Shown: positions 27,690-38,352 of the stretch, one piece after another
Position numbering within the stretch: the stretch's first letter is position 1
How the letters are laid out: the number at the start of each line of letters is the position of its first letter
Source: Peptoniphilus harei
GTDB taxonomy: Bacteria > Bacillota > Clostridia > Tissierellales > Peptoniphilaceae
Assembly (NCBI RefSeq): GCF_900454685.1
Contig: NZ_UATM01000032.1
Location: 1,178,001 to 1,242,000, forward strand
Length of the DNA: 64,000 bases
Reading direction: 5' to 3'
Program-made: the position numbers and the translations under genes
Notes under the pieces: generated by a model
What the model saw: only the letters and a program-made list of their open reading frames with translations
Database searches by the model: none
What the model was told of the DNA's origin: nothing

Positions 27690-29751
27690 ATACTTACTTG
27701 AAATTGGAGTTGAAGAGTTGCCATCAAGATTTGTCAACATGGCAATAGAACAACTTGAAGAAAAATCTCAAAAACTATTAGTTGAAAATGAACTTGGATT
27801 TGAAGATGTGAAAGTTTATGCAACTCCAAGAAGACTTAGTCTAATTATCGAAGGCTTAGATGAAAAACAAAAGGACATTACAAAAGAAGTAAAGGGACCT
27901 GCTGTAAAAATTGCCTATGACGATGAGAAAAATCCTACTAAACCTCTTTTAGGATTTATGAAATCTCAAAAAATCACTGAAGATGATATTGTAATTAAAG
28001 AAGTAAAGGGTACAGATTATGTATTTGCCCACATTTCTTCAATTGGAAAAGAATCTGCAGAAATATTAAAGGATATAATACCAGACCTTATTAAAGATAT
28101 TAACTTCCCTAAAAATATGCGTTGGGGTGGTAAAAATATTAGATTTGCCAGACCAATAAGATGGGTTGTTTCACTTTTAAATGACAAGGTTGTTGAATTT
28201 GAATTTGAAGGAATCCATGTTGGAAATACAACTAAGGGACATAGATTTTTAGGTTCATCAGAAATTAAAATTGATAATGTAGAAAATTATGAAAAACTTC
28301 TAGAAGACAACTATGTAATTTTAGATCAAAACAAGAGACGAGAAATCATAAAGTATGAATCTACAAAAATTGCAAAATCTCTTGGTGGGGAAATTCACGA
28401 AAATGAAGATTTATTAGAAGAACTTACCTACATTGTTGAATACCCAAGTCCAATCAAAGGAAGTATTAAAGAAAAGTACCTAAGTCTTCCAAAGGAAGTT
28501 GTAACTACAACAATGATTGACCACTTGAGATTTACTCCTATTTACTCTCAAGATGGAGAACTTTTGCCATATTTTATTACAGTAAGAAATGGTACAAGAG
28601 ATTACGAAGATATAGTAATTGCAGGAAATGAAAAAGTACTTGGAGCAAGACTTGAAGATGCTAAATTCTTCTATGATGATGACATCTCTAAGCCACTTGA
28701 AGATTATGTAGAAAATCTAGGCGGAGTTTTATTCCATGATAAGCTTGGAACAATGCTTGAAAAAGAAAAAAGGGATGGAGTTGTTGCAAAGAAAATTGCA
28801 GAATCTCTATCTTTTGCAGATGAAGCAATTGACGCAATAGAAAGAGTGGCACACTTATCTAAGGCTGATTTAACTACAAAAATGGTAATTGAATTTACAG
28901 AGCTTCAAGGTGTTATTGGAGAAATTTACGCCCTAAAATCATGCGAAAAGGATATTGTTGCTACTGCAATTAGAGAACAATATCTTCCTAAATTTGCAGG
29001 GGACGCTCTTCCAAAATCTAGTGTAGGATCAATCTTTTCTCTTGCAGATAAAATTGATACAATTGCAGGTCTATTTGCAATTGGAGAAATTCCTACTGGT
29101 TCTACAGACCCCTTTGCATTAAGAAGGTCTGCAATAGGTGTAATAAATATTATTAGAAATAATTCTTGGAAATTTGACTTAAATGAAGCTGTAGAAGCAA
29201 GTTTATACGAATACATTAATGACCTTGGATTAACATTTAACCACGAAGAAGTTATTGAAAATGTAAGAGACTTTTTCTTTGGAAGAATAAAAACAATGCT
29301 TCAAGAAGAAGGAATAAGATACGATATAATTGACTCTATCCTAATTCCTGAGAGTGAAATCCACAATATATTTGACAAAGCAAATGAATTAAATGACTGG
29401 TTTAATGAAGATAGAAGCAAATTTGTTGATGCATACAATAGAATAAACAACTTAACTAAGAATGTTGACCTATTAGAAATTAATGAAGAATTATTTAAAG
29501 AAGATGCGGAAAAAGACTTATACAATAAGTTTGTAGAAGTTGATAATAAGTTTAATGAAGCCATATCATCTGAAAATTACAAAGAAGCTATGGACTTGTT
29601 AAATGAACTAATTCCTGCAATAGATGTATTCTTTGACAATGTAATGGTAATGGATGAAGACGAAAAAGTAAGAGAAAATAGACTTGGACTAATCAATAGG
29701 ATAGAGGAAAATATTCAAAAAATATTAAAAATCGAAAATATTGTGGAATAG
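27682..29751 (+). CDS. glyS: Glycine-tRNA ligase beta subunit
   Basis: The tRNA-binding subunit of GlyRS, 689 residues, standard length. Opens '[18 protein letters not shown]' and contains '[17 protein letters not shown]' and an HD-like middle domain ('[21 protein letters not shown]'), followed by the C-terminal anticodon-binding region. Start overlaps glyQ by 8 bases with GAGGTGA in front. Confidence 0.98.
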   Translation: MNKYLLEIGVEELPSRFVNMAIEQLEEKSQKLLVENELGFEDVKVYATPRRLSLIIEGLDEKQKDITKEVKGPAVKIAYDDEKNPTKPLLGFMKSQKITEDDIVIKEVKGTDYVFAHISSIGKESAEILKDIIPDLIKDINFPKNMRWGGKNIRFARPIRWVVSLLNDKVVEFEFEGIHVGNTTKGHRFLGSSEIKIDNVENYEKLLEDNYVILDQNKRREIIKYESTKIAKSLGGEIHENEDLLEELTYIVEYPSPIKGSIKEKYLSLPKEVVTTTMIDHLRFTPIYSQDGELLPYFITVRNGTRDYEDIVIAGNEKVLGARLEDAKFFYDDDISKPLEDYVENLGGVLFHDKLGTMLEKEKRDGVVAKKIAESLSFADEAIDAIERVAHLSKADLTTKMVIEFTELQGVIGEIYALKSCEKDIVATAIREQYLPKFAGDALPKSSVGSIFSLADKIDTIAGLFAIGEIPTGSTDPFALRRSAIGVINIIRNNSWKFDLNEAVEASLYEYINDLGLTFNHEEVIENVRDFFFGRIKTMLQEEGIRYDIIDSILIPESEIHNIFDKANELNDWFNEDRSKFVDAYNRINNLTKNVDLLEINEELFKEDAEKDLYNKFVEVDNKFNEAISSENYKEAMDLLNELIPAIDVFFDNVMVMDEDEKVRENRLGLINRIEENIQKILKIENIVE

Positions 29752-29763
29752 GTCGGTGAGTAA

Positions 29764-30393
29764 ATGAAATTCAGCGATAGGCAGACTGAAATAATTGATA
29801 TTGTAAAAGAAAAGGGACCTATTACTGGCGACGACATTGCAGAAATTCTCGGACTATCTAGGGCTACAATTAGGTCTGACCTTTCTGTTCTTACTATGAT
29901 AAATATATTAGGAGCAAGACCAAAGTTTGGTTATTTTTATACAGGTAAATCTATTTTTTCTCAAATTTCTAATGACCTCAAGAATTTACGATTAAAAGAT
30001 TACATGTCTCTTCCTTTTTCATGTGATCAAAAGACTTCTGTTTATGATGTAGTTGTAGATCTTTTTATGGAAGATTTGTCTTCTATGTTTGTAACAGAAG
30101 GTGGGTATCTTGCAGGGATTGTGTCGAGAAAGGACCTAATTAGGTTTATGATAGGGGATGCTGATATAAAGGAGACTCCTATTAGCGTAATTATGACTAG
30201 GATGCCTAATATTTTTTATGTAGATATAGAAGACAGTGTTTATAAGGCTGCCAACTTAATTGTGACAAAGGGAATTGATGCCCTTCCTGTTGTTAAAAGA
30301 AAAAATGAAAAGGATCTTGAAGTTGTGGGCAGATTTACAAAAACCAATGTAACTAGACTTTTTGTAGATGTTTGCGACCAAGAGATAATATAG
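29764..30393 (+). CDS. ccpN: CcpN-like regulator (HTH plus two CBS domains)
   Basis: A 209-residue repressor with an N-terminal helix-turn-helix ('DDIAEILGLSRATIRSDLSVL') and tandem CBS domains (about 75-205). CcpN in B. subtilis represses gluconeogenic genes when glucose is present and senses nucleotides. Position between glyS and ppsR is the same as in B. subtilis. Target genes cannot be told from this window. Confidence 0.9.
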   Translation: MKFSDRQTEIIDIVKEKGPITGDDIAEILGLSRATIRSDLSVLTMINILGARPKFGYFYTGKSIFSQISNDLKNLRLKDYMSLPFSCDQKTSVYDVVVDLFMEDLSSMFVTEGGYLAGIVSRKDLIRFMIGDADIKETPISVIMTRMPNIFYVDIEDSVYKAANLIVTKGIDALPVVKRKNEKDLEVVGRFTKTNVTRLFVDVCDQEII

Positions 30394-30401
30394 GAGGAGA
30401 A

Positions 30402-31223
30402 ATGAATAAAGACGATAATCAACTCACTATTTTTGTAATCTCAGATTCTATTGGAGAAACTGGAGAATTAATTGCAAAGTCATCTGCAAGACAGTTTGAA
30501 AAAGAAAATTATGAAATCATCAGGTATCCTTATCACAATAGTATTGAGCAAATAAAACCAGTTCTTGAGAAGGCATCTGAAATTAAAAACAGCCTTGTAG
30601 TTTATACAAATGTTGTAAAGGAAACAAGGGACTTCATTGAAGAAAAAACTCATGAATTAAATCTTCACACAGTTGATGTAATGGGTGAGCCTCTTCTTCA
30701 AATTCAAGATATTCTAGGTTATGAACCTTTAAGAGAACCAGGCCTAATTAGAAGACTTGATGAAAATTATTTCAAAAAAGTTGAATGTGTTGAGTTCGCA
30801 GTTAAGTATGATGATGGTAAGGACCCTCGTGGTGCAAAGAAAGCTGATATATGTCTAGTTGGCATTTCAAGAACTTCTAAGACACCCCTTTCTATGTATC
30901 TTGCAAATAAACTTTATAAGGTTGCAAATATTCCACTAGTGCCAGAGGTTCCTGTCCCTAGAGAAGTTTATGAAAAAGATGTAGACAAAATAATAGGGCT
31001 TACTGCAAATCCAGAAAAAATTATCTCTGTAAGAGAACAAAGATTAAAGTCTCTTGGACTTACTTCAGGAGCAAAGTATGCTAATTATGACAGGATCAGA
31101 GAAGAATTAAACTATTCAAAACAGGTTATGGAAGAATTAGGCTGTTTTGTTATTGATGTTTCAGATAAGGCAATAGAAGAAACTGCTGAAATCATTATTA
31201 ACCACATGGAATCTAGGAAGTGA
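30402..31223 (+). CDS. ppsR: Pyruvate,phosphate dikinase regulatory protein (kinase/phosphorylase)
   Basis: DUF299-family bifunctional enzyme that uses ADP to inactivate, and phosphate to reactivate, PPDK by Thr phosphorylation. The 273 residues contain 'VISDSIGETGELIAKS' and the nucleotide-binding motif 'VGISRTSKTPLSMYLANK'. The ATG at 30402 follows GGAGGAG. Pairing with CcpN links both to control of the PEP-pyruvate node. The dikinase itself is not in the window. Confidence 0.93.
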   Translation: MNKDDNQLTIFVISDSIGETGELIAKSSARQFEKENYEIIRYPYHNSIEQIKPVLEKASEIKNSLVVYTNVVKETRDFIEEKTHELNLHTVDVMGEPLLQIQDILGYEPLREPGLIRRLDENYFKKVECVEFAVKYDDGKDPRGAKKADICLVGISRTSKTPLSMYLANKLYKVANIPLVPEVPVPREVYEKDVDKIIGLTANPEKIISVREQRLKSLGLTSGAKYANYDRIREELNYSKQVMEELGCFVIDVSDKAIEETAEIIINHMESRK

Positions 31224-31227
31224 TTAA

Positions 31228-32241
31228 ATGAACCTTCGAGTTGAGAGAGAGAAACTTGAGCACATAATGTTATTTGAATATGCAACTTTTGCAGATTCTA
31301 GTTTGGGTAGGAATAAAGAAGAAGAAAAATGTAATCTCAGGACTGATTTTCAAAGGGATAGAGATAGGATTATCCACTCAAAAAGTTTTAGAAGATTAAA
31401 ACACAAGACCCAGGTCTTTATTTCTCCTGAAGGAGATCATTTTAGGACAAGACTCACTCACACACTTGAAGTCAGTCAAATTGGCAGAACTATAGCAAGA
31501 GCCCTTAGATTAAATGAAGATTTGGTTGAAGCAATAGCCCTAGGTCATGACTTAGGGCACACTCCTTTTGGTCATTCTGGAGAGGCTGTTTTGAATGAAT
31601 TAAAATCCACTGGCTTTATTCATGGTGAACAGTCTTTAAAAGTTGTGGACTTTTTAGAAAGATCTGATACTAGGATTGGTTTAAATTTAACTGAAGAAGT
31701 TCGAAATGGAATTTTAAATCACTCAGGGAGTGGAAATGCCAAGACTCTTGAGGGAAAAATAATAAAATTTGCTGATAGGATTGCTTATATAAATCACGAT
31801 ATTGATGATGCCATTAGGGCAGGGATAATTTCCTCTGACTCATTACCTAAAGAGTTGACAAAAGTTTTAGGTAATTCTTCGTCACAAAGAATCAATACAA
31901 TGATAAATGGATTAATAGATAAGTCTTATGGTAAACCAATTATCGAGATGGAAGATGAAGTCTATGAGGCCACAATGGAACTAAGACAATATATGTTTAA
32001 AAATGTCTACATGGATTCAGTGGTTAAGTCTGAAGAAGTAAAAATCAAGAGACTTTTAACAGAACTTTATAAATTTTATATGGAAGACTTAAGTAGAATT
32101 CCTGAAAACCACTTAAATCTATATAATGATAGAAGTCATAGTGACGAAGATATAGTTTCGGATTATATTGCAGGTATGACAGATACCTATGCAAAGAAAC
32201 AACTAAAAAATATTTTTATACCGAAGGGATGGAGCATTTAA
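31228..32241 (+). CDS. dgt: dGTPase-like HD-domain triphosphohydrolase
   Basis: A 337-residue HD phosphohydrolase of the deoxyguanosinetriphosphate triphosphohydrolase-like family. Contains 'FRRLKHKTQVFISPEGDHFRTR' split by the start of the HD domain, 'LTHTLEVSQIGRTIARAL' and the 'GHDLGHTPFGHSGE' metal site. It would hydrolyse dNTPs to nucleoside and triphosphate. It sits directly before primase with adjoining stop and start codons, so dNTP control is coupled to replication genes. Confidence 0.9.
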   Translation: MNLRVEREKLEHIMLFEYATFADSSLGRNKEEEKCNLRTDFQRDRDRIIHSKSFRRLKHKTQVFISPEGDHFRTRLTHTLEVSQIGRTIARALRLNEDLVEAIALGHDLGHTPFGHSGEAVLNELKSTGFIHGEQSLKVVDFLERSDTRIGLNLTEEVRNGILNHSGSGNAKTLEGKIIKFADRIAYINHDIDDAIRAGIISSDSLPKELTKVLGNSSSQRINTMINGLIDKSYGKPIIEMEDEVYEATMELRQYMFKNVYMDSVVKSEEVKIKRLLTELYKFYMEDLSRIPENHLNLYNDRSHSDEDIVSDYIAGMTDTYAKKQLKNIFIPKGWSI

Positions 32242-34032
32242 TTGTACGTAATAAATGATAATGTTCTTGACGAAATTAGAGATAGGGCAGATATTGTTGA
32301 TTTAATTGGAGAGTATGTGGACCTTAAGAGGTCAGGATCCAATTATATGGGACTCTGCCCTTTTCATTCTGAAAAAACTCCTTCTTTTTCTGTTTCACCA
32401 TCAAAGTCTATTTTCAAATGCTTTGGTTGTGGAGTAGGGGGAGATGTAATTACCTTTATAATGAAAAGGGAGAATCTAAGCTTTCCTGAAGCCGTAGAAT
32501 TTTTAGCAGACAAATACAACGTTAGGTTAGAAGTTTATAAGGATGAAAACAAAGAAGCTCGTGAGAAGAGAAATAGGCTTTATGAAATTAATAGAGAAGC
32601 TGGTCTTCATTTTTTAAAAAATTATCAGGCATCACAAAAAGCGCAATTATATTTAAAGAATAGGATGCTAAGTGATAAGACTATAAGGTCATATGGTATA
32701 GGTTATTCAAAAGATTCTTGGACAGATCTTTATGATCATTTGACAAAAATGGGTTACAAGGAAGAAGAACTTTTAGAACTAAATCTAATTTCAAAAAGCA
32801 AAAACGGCAACTATATAGATAGATTTCGCGACAGGGTCATGTTTCCAATTATAAATAGAAATAACAGAATAATAGGTTTTGGAGCAAGAGCCTTTGGAGA
32901 CGCTAAACCAAAATACTTAAACTCTAGGGAAACTCCGATTTTTCACAAGGGAAGTAATGTATTTAACATAAATATTATATCAAGAGAGTCCACTCGTGAA
33001 AGAATTATCCTAGTAGAAGGCTATATGGATGTTATTTCTTTATACAATAGTGGTATAAATTATAGTGTAGCAAGCCTTGGTACTTCACTAACTATAGACC
33101 AGGCTAATATTATTAAGAGAATGGCAAAAGATATATATATTTGCTATGACAGTGACAATGCAGGTATTAATGCAACTTCAAGAGCTATAGATATATTTTT
33201 ACAAGCTTCAGTTAAACCAAAAATAATAGAACTTGAGGGAGGTCTTGATCCCGACGACTTTATTAAAAAGTATGGCTTAGAAGCTTTTGAAAAGAAAATT
33301 AAATCAGCTATATCTTATATTGAATTTAAAATAAAAAAGCTCAAGGAAAATTTTAATCTAGAAGATAGCGAAGGACTTAGTAATTTTACTATTGAATCAG
33401 CTAAAATCTTATCTAGTATTAAAAATCCCATAGAGAGAGATATTTTTGTAAAGGACTTTTCGACAAAATATAATATTTCCTACACAGCAATAGAAAATTA
33501 TATAAATTATTTAAATAGAAATAAGCTTAAGGAAGCGAAGAGGGAAAAAGTCAAGGTAAAGAAAAATATAAATGTTGTGAAATCTAATAAGACAAGAGCA
33601 CAAGAGGAATTATTAGCCTATTCTTTACTAGACAATGATATTTACAAATATATAAAAAATAAAATTGAGGTTTTTTATTTTACAAATGCAATGACAAGGG
33701 CTGTTTTTGAAGAGATACCTAGGCTCTTTGAAGAAGAGATGGAAATCAGAGATTTTCTATCAATTTTAGAGTCCAATAAACTTGTAAATAAGGAATTTGT
33801 AGAAAATATTATGAGTCTTATTAGTGACATTCATGTTGATGACAAGATTGTTGATGAATTAATAAAGACCATAGAACGAAATTATATCCAAGATAGAAAA
33901 CACAAAATCCTCGAAAATATCGAAAAGCTTCAAGGGGAAGAAAATAAAAATCTTCTACTCGAATCTTTAAAAGAATTACAAGAAATTAATTTAAAGCTTA
34001 ACGAGTTGAAAGAGGAGGGCAATTATGAGTGA
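32242..34032 (+). CDS. dnaG: DNA primase
   Basis: Synthesises RNA primers at replication forks. The 596 residues include the CHC2 zinc domain '[13 protein letters not shown]...[10 protein letters not shown]', the Toprim domain ('[13 protein letters not shown]', 'CYDSDNAG') and a helicase-binding C-terminus. TTG start at 32242, seven bases after GGAG (32231-32234). Overlaps rpoD by 8 bases: the classical macromolecular synthesis operon. Confidence 0.97.
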   Translation: MYVINDNVLDEIRDRADIVDLIGEYVDLKRSGSNYMGLCPFHSEKTPSFSVSPSKSIFKCFGCGVGGDVITFIMKRENLSFPEAVEFLADKYNVRLEVYKDENKEAREKRNRLYEINREAGLHFLKNYQASQKAQLYLKNRMLSDKTIRSYGIGYSKDSWTDLYDHLTKMGYKEEELLELNLISKSKNGNYIDRFRDRVMFPIINRNNRIIGFGARAFGDAKPKYLNSRETPIFHKGSNVFNINIISRESTRERIILVEGYMDVISLYNSGINYSVASLGTSLTIDQANIIKRMAKDIYICYDSDNAGINATSRAIDIFLQASVKPKIIELEGGLDPDDFIKKYGLEAFEKKIKSAISYIEFKIKKLKENFNLEDSEGLSNFTIESAKILSSIKNPIERDIFVKDFSTKYNISYTAIENYINYLNRNKLKEAKREKVKVKKNINVVKSNKTRAQEELLAYSLLDNDIYKYIKNKIEVFYFTNAMTRAVFEEIPRLFEEEMEIRDFLSILESNKLVNKEFVENIMSLISDIHVDDKIVDELIKTIERNYIQDRKHKILENIEKLQGEENKNLLLESLKELQEINLKLNELKEEGNYE

Positions 34033-35113
34033 AAATATAAAAAATAAAGAATCAATTGAAGAGATTAAAAGTAAACTTATAAAAGAAGGGAAAAAAGATG
34101 GAAAACTTACCTATGAAGAAATAGGTGATGCCTTCGAAAAATTTGAAATTGATTCTGACGATATAGATGATCTATACAAAGTCTTTGAAAAAGAAGGAAT
34201 AAATCTAGTTGATAAAAAAGATTCAAAAGATGATGAAGACGAAGTAGATGTTACTAAAGAGGACTTATCAGTTCCAAAGGGAGTCACAGTTGATGACCCT
34301 GTTAGGATGTATCTAAAGGAAATTGGTAAAATTTCTCTATTAACTGCTGAAGAAGAAGTAGAGATTGCAAAGAGAATGGAAGCAGGAGACGAGTTTGCAA
34401 AAAAAGAACTTGCTGAAGCCAATCTAAGACTTGTTGTATCTATTGCAAAAAGATATGTGGGTAGGGGAATGAGCTTCCTGGACTTAATTCAAGAAGGTAA
34501 TCTTGGACTTATGAAGGCGGTAGATAAGTTCGACTATACTAAGGGATTTAAGTTTTCTACTTATGCAACTTGGTGGATCAGACAAGCTATAACAAGGGCT
34601 ATTGCAGACCAAGCAAGAACAATTAGAATTCCAGTTCATATGGTTGAGACCATTAATAAGCTCGTTAGAGTTCAAAGACAACTTGTTCAAGACTTAGGAC
34701 GTGATCCACTTCCAGAAGAAATTGCACAAGAAATGAATTTAGATGTAGAAAGAGTTCGTGAAATTCAAAAAATTGCTCAAGAACCAGTGTCACTTGAAAC
34801 TCCAATAGGTGAAGAAGAAGACTCACATCTAGGAGACTTTATACCTGATGATGAAATTCTTTCTCCACAAGATGCAGCTACCTTTACACTATTAAAGGAA
34901 CAACTTAACACAGTTCTTGAAACCCTAACTGAAAGAGAAAAGAAAGTTCTAACTCTTAGATTTGGACTTGATGATGGAAGGGCTAGAACTCTAGAAGAAG
35001 TAGGAAAAGAATTTGATGTTACTCGTGAAAGAATTAGACAAATTGAGGCGAAGGCACTTAGAAAGCTTCGTCATCCATCTAGATCAAAGAAGTTAAAGGA
35101 TTATTTAGAATGA
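34025..35113 (+). CDS. rpoD: Primary sigma factor RpoD (SigA)
   Basis: The housekeeping sigma factor, 362 residues, similar to B. subtilis SigA in length. Conserved regions follow in order: 1.2 '[17 protein letters not shown]', 2 '[17 protein letters not shown]' and '[16 protein letters not shown]', 3 and 4 with '[18 protein letters not shown]' and the -35-reading helix '[18 protein letters not shown]'. SigA-type promoters throughout the window fit. ATG overlaps dnaG and the stop overlaps trmK. Confidence 0.98.
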   Translation: MSENIKNKESIEEIKSKLIKEGKKDGKLTYEEIGDAFEKFEIDSDDIDDLYKVFEKEGINLVDKKDSKDDEDEVDVTKEDLSVPKGVTVDDPVRMYLKEIGKISLLTAEEEVEIAKRMEAGDEFAKKELAEANLRLVVSIAKRYVGRGMSFLDLIQEGNLGLMKAVDKFDYTKGFKFSTYATWWIRQAITRAIADQARTIRIPVHMVETINKLVRVQRQLVQDLGRDPLPEEIAQEMNLDVERVREIQKIAQEPVSLETPIGEEEDSHLGDFIPDDEILSPQDAATFTLLKEQLNTVLETLTEREKKVLTLRFGLDDGRARTLEEVGKEFDVTRERIRQIEAKALRKLRHPSRSKKLKDYLE

Positions 35114-35802
35114 TAAAATTATCAAAGAGGCTTAATAAAATTGCAGAACTTGTAGATTTTGGGGCTTCGGTAATTGATGTGGGCACAGATCATGGATATG
35201 TGCCCAATTTTTTGTGCGAAAATAAAATCTCAAGTGACATTATAGCAACAGACATTTCAAAAAATTCTCTTGAAAAATCTATAGAATTAACAAGAGAATT
35301 GGGAAATGAAAAATTTGTTAGGAATATTTTGGCAAATGGTATTGTAGATGAAAACCGTGACAATATTATTATTGCAGGTCTTGGAGGAATTCAAATTGCA
35401 GAAATAATTGCTAACTCTATTGAAATAGCAAAGTCGTCAAAAAAATTAATCTTACAGCCAATGCAAAAGACAAATATCCTTCGTCGTGAGTTAAATAATA
35501 TGGGATTTGAGATATTTGATGAAGAAATAATTTATGAAGATGAAAGATACTTTGAAATTATTCTTGCTAAATTTTCAAATAAAATTGATAAGGGTTTAAA
35601 AGAAGAAGACTTTTATTTTTCTAAAAAATTAATTGAGAAGAAAGATAAAACATATCTTTCATATCTTGAGGAAAAGAAAACTTATCTCAAGTCTATTGTT
35701 TCTAGTTTTGACCCCAATAGCACAAGGTCCAAGAAAAGAAGTGAGGAGTTAAACAACTTGTTAAGCTTGGTTGAGGAGGCAATAGATGAAATATCAAATT
35801 GA
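35110..35802 (+). CDS. trmK: tRNA (adenine(22)-N1)-methyltransferase
   Basis: A 230-residue Rossmann methyltransferase of the TrmK/YqfN family, forming m1A22 in tRNA. SAM-binding motif '[16 protein letters not shown]', family motif '[15 protein letters not shown]' and '[16 protein letters not shown]'. A coiled C-terminal region follows. Starts 4 bases before the rpoD stop (ATGA type overlap), as in other Firmicutes. Confidence 0.92.
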   Translation: MIKLSKRLNKIAELVDFGASVIDVGTDHGYVPNFLCENKISSDIIATDISKNSLEKSIELTRELGNEKFVRNILANGIVDENRDNIIIAGLGGIQIAEIIANSIEIAKSSKKLILQPMQKTNILRRELNNMGFEIFDEEIIYEDERYFEIILAKFSNKIDKGLKEEDFYFSKKLIEKKDKTYLSYLEEKKTYLKSIVSSFDPNSTRSKKRSEELNNLLSLVEEAIDEISN

Positions 35803-36562
35803 AGAAATTAAAAATTTTATGGAAAGATGGGCAAAAGATGAATACCAACTTTCCTGGGATAACTCTGGGAGTCAAGTTGAATTTAAAGGGGATACAGGCT
35901 CTGTAGTCCTTGCTATGGATGTAACTGATAAAGTTATAGATAAGGCCATAGAAATGGACGCAAAACTCATTATAAGTCACCATCCTATGTTTTTTTCTGG
36001 TTCAAAAAATATAATTGAAGGGACCTATCTAGGAGATAACATAATAAAATTAATAAAAAACAATATTTCAGTTTTTTCTTATCATACTTCGATGGATATT
36101 GCAGAAGATGGAGTTAATGATACTTTATTTGAAAAATTAAATTTAAAAAATAAGGAAGTATTAACTTATGAAGAAGAAAAGCCCATGGGACTTATAGGAG
36201 AGTTTGAAAGAGAACTATCCCTTGAAGACTTAGATAAATTTTTAAAAAATAAATTACAAGTTAATAAAATAAAATATTATGGGCAAGAAAAGAATAAAAT
36301 AAAAAAAGTTACCATACTTGGTGGAAGTGGATCGGATTTCATTAAAGAAGCTAAAGAGGCAGGAGCAGAGGCCTACATCACATCAGATATAAAGTATCAC
36401 GATGGTCAAAGAGCCTATGAGGAAGACTTGATTCTAGTTGATGTTGGACACTTTTATTCTGAAAGAATTATTCTTCCTAAAATTAAAAACAGACTCCAAG
36501 AAAATTTTAAAGATTTAGACTTTTATATTCAAGAGGAATCAAGCTTTGAGCTTGATATTTGA
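35786..36562 (+). CDS. Nif3-like dinuclear metal centre protein (YqfO family)
   Basis: A 258-residue Nif3/GTP cyclohydrolase I type 2-like protein. Metal ligands appear in 'LIISHHPMFF', 'SYHTSMDIAEDG' and 'DVGHFYSE'. The inserted CutA-like domain of long YqfO forms is absent, so this is the short type. Function is unsettled. The trmK-yqfO pair is conserved. Its last codons contain the -35 and part of the promoter of rnpB. Confidence 0.9.
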   Translation: MKYQIEEIKNFMERWAKDEYQLSWDNSGSQVEFKGDTGSVVLAMDVTDKVIDKAIEMDAKLIISHHPMFFSGSKNIIEGTYLGDNIIKLIKNNISVFSYHTSMDIAEDGVNDTLFEKLNLKNKEVLTYEEEKPMGLIGEFERELSLEDLDKFLKNKLQVNKIKYYGQEKNKIKKVTILGGSGSDFIKEAKEAGAEAYITSDIKYHDGQRAYEEDLILVDVGHFYSERIILPKIKNRLQENFKDLDFYIQEESSFELDI

Positions 36563-36580
36563 GTGATTCAGTGGTAAAAT
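36552..36580 (+). promoter_or_regulatory. Promoter of rnpB inside the end of the Nif3 gene
   Basis: TTGATA (36552-36557), 17-base spacer, TAAAAT (36575-36580); the predicted start at about 36587 coincides with the P1 stem of RNase P RNA. Confidence 0.8.
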
Positions 36581-36586
36581 TATCTG

Positions 36587-36911
36587 GTAAGTAAATTGGT
36601 CAACTGCACATATGTGAGGAAAGTCCGCGCTCCACAGAGCAAGGATGCTGGCTAACGGCCAGTGGGGGTGACCCCAAGGCTAGTGCAACAGAAATATACC
36701 GCCCATCTGGGTAAGGTTGGAAAGGCGAGGTAAGAGCTCACCAGGTCATTAGTGATAATGATGCTATGTAAACCCCATTCGGAGCAAAACCAAATAGGAA
36801 TAACAGATGCTGCTCGCATCTGCCGGTAGGTAGGTTGCTAGAGATTATAGGCAACTATAATCCAAGATTGATAGTTGACAAAACAGAACGCGGCTTATAG
36901 ATTTGCTTACT
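36587..36911 (+). ncRNA. rnpB: RNase P RNA, bacterial type A
   Basis: The catalytic RNA of RNase P that matures tRNA 5' ends. The universal core 'GAGGAAAGTCCGCGCTCC' (about 36634-36651 region) and the 3' core 'ACAGAACGCGGCTTATAG' are present, with 'GGCTAGTGCAACAGAAA' between. The helix P1 closes GTAAGTAAAT at 36587 with ATTTGCTTAC ending at 36910. The order of segments (P3, P12-like and the stretch after CAACAGAAA) resembles the ancestral type A, not the type B of Bacilli. About 325 nt. Confidence 0.93.
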
Positions 36912-36937
36912 ACATACGCTTAAATATAAGACTATGC

Positions 36938-36995
36938 AAAAAGTTACAAAAAAGTTAAATTATTTTTAACAATTTTGTAACTTTTTGTTGTTTTT
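36938..36995 (+). terminator. Probable AT-rich terminator of rnpB
   Basis: AAAAAGTTACAAAA (36938-36951) pairs with TTTTGTAACTTTTT (36973-36986), with an inner GTTAAA/TTTAAC stem, followed by a T-rich stretch. Weak in GC but long. Confidence 0.65.
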
Positions 36996-37016
36996 TTGTA
37001 ATTATTTTGCTATACT
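36988..37016 (+). promoter_or_regulatory. Promoter of the NlpC/P60 gene
   Basis: TTGTTT (36988-36993), a 17-base spacer and TATACT (37011-37016) preceded by TGC, an extended -10. It sits directly on the tail of the rnpB terminator. Confidence 0.7.
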
Positions 37017-37082
37017 TAATGAGTAATGAAAAGAGTACGCATATAATTAATTTTAAAATACAAGGTATAGGAGTTGTTAGTA

Positions 37083-38213
37083 TTGTTTTCCTTTAAAAAT
37101 AAATTGCCACTAGGCCTATTTGCACTATGCGCAGTTTCCATAGTGGGCATGAAAGATACGGGAGTATTTATTAACGAACATGTACAAAAAGCATATAGTG
37201 GTAATGAAATCGACTTTTCTATAGGAGAAAAAGTTGAAGTCTTAGAAAGAAAGGGTAATGACTACTTTGTTCAAAAGGGCAAAGCTAAGGTTACAATCCC
37301 ACAAGATAAAATTTTACTCACAGAAGTAAATGTTCCTACATATAAGGTTGTTAAGGCTAGTCCAATCTTAGATGATAATGGAAAAATTATTAGAAGTTTA
37401 TTTGTTGATGAATATGCAATAGGTGTTTCTACTAATAATGACAAAGCTAAGATTAAATGCAACGATGGAACTGTTGGTAATGTTGATATTAAAGCACTTA
37501 AAAAGGTTGCTGACAAGAGAAACAATGTAACAAATGTTGAAGTTAAAAATAAAACTGTTGCAACAAGTGACAATGGCAAGAAATTAAACTTAAACAAAAA
37601 ACAAGTTGTTAATGTTGTTGACTTTGCTGATGGACTTTTTGTTATCGAAGACAAGGGTACAAACTACAATGTTCCAGCTAAAGATTTAGACATAGTTTCT
37701 GGAATCAAGATAGAAAAAGAAGAAGAAAATAATTCTGATTCAGTAATTTCTAATGATGAAAAAGAAATTCAAGAAGCAATAAAAAATAAAAATGTTATAA
37801 AAGTTAATTTTGAAGCAAAAAAAGCACCAGGACCAAATGTCTCAATAGCTGCAAAAGTAATCTCTTCTGCAGAAGATAAACTTGGATCTACATATGTTTA
37901 TGGAGATACTGGTAAAGCTGGATTTGACTGTTCAGGTCTTGTTTATTCAATTTACAATGATGAGCTTGGTATCTCAATCCCAAGATCTTCTAGAACTCAA
38001 TCTACTTTTGGACAACAAGTTTCAAAATCTGACTTACAAGAAGGGGATTTAGTCTTCTTTAATACAACAGGTAACGGAGTTAGTCACGTTGGTATTTACG
38101 TAGGAGATGGCAAATTTATCCACGCTTCATCAGGACAAGGAAAGGTTATGACTTCTTCTTTAAGTGAAGAATACTACCAAGATAGATATGTAAATGCAAC
38201 ACGTGTATTATAA
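37083..38213 (+). CDS. Secreted NlpC/P60 peptidoglycan endopeptidase
   Basis: About 376 residues with an N-terminal signal/anchor ('LPLGLFALCAVSIVGM'). The middle holds SH3-like segments without strong motifs. A C-terminal NlpC/P60 domain (about 255-376) carries catalytic Cys in 'GKAGFDCSGLVYSIY', His in 'GVSHVGIYVGDGKFIHAS', and a following His. Such enzymes cut D-gamma-Glu-diamino acid bonds in wall peptides. TTG at 37083 is nine bases after AGGAG; the earlier TTG at 37074 abuts that site. Single-gene unit between its own promoter and terminator. Confidence 0.88.
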   Translation: MFSFKNKLPLGLFALCAVSIVGMKDTGVFINEHVQKAYSGNEIDFSIGEKVEVLERKGNDYFVQKGKAKVTIPQDKILLTEVNVPTYKVVKASPILDDNGKIIRSLFVDEYAIGVSTNNDKAKIKCNDGTVGNVDIKALKKVADKRNNVTNVEVKNKTVATSDNGKKLNLNKKQVVNVVDFADGLFVIEDKGTNYNVPAKDLDIVSGIKIEKEEENNSDSVISNDEKEIQEAIKNKNVIKVNFEAKKAPGPNVSIAAKVISSAEDKLGSTYVYGDTGKAGFDCSGLVYSIYNDELGISIPRSSRTQSTFGQQVSKSDLQEGDLVFFNTTGNGVSHVGIYVGDGKFIHASSGQGKVMTSSLSEEYYQDRYVNATRVL

Positions 38214-38227
38214 TTAAATTTTAAATT

Positions 38228-38250
38228 GAGAGCCTCAGGGCTCTTTTTTA
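38228..38250 (+). terminator. Terminator of the NlpC/P60 gene
   Basis: AGAGCC (38229-38234) pairs with GGCTCT (38239-38244), followed by a T run. Confidence 0.85.
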
Positions 38251-38255
38251 GTAGA

Positions 38256-38301
38256 AAAAATAGTGTAAGAAAAGAAGTAATTTATATCTTACACTATTTT
38301 T
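38256..38301. repeat. Long perfect hairpin between convergent genes
   Basis: A 15-base perfect inverted repeat (38256-38270 with 38287-38301), arms reading AAAAATAGTGTAAGA, loop of 16. It lies between the terminators of the two convergent genes. It may be an extra bidirectional terminator. Confidence 0.7.
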
Positions 38302-38321
38302 CTTAGCAGGTTTTTAAGGAC

Positions 38322-38352
38322 AAAAAAATAACTCCCAATAAATAGGAGTTAT
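38322..38352 (-). terminator. Terminator of the radical SAM gene, overlapping its stop codon
   Basis: ATAACTCC (38328-38335) and GGAGTTAT (38345-38352) form the stem; on the minus strand seven T follow. The stem includes the stop codon at 38349-38351. Confidence 0.85.
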
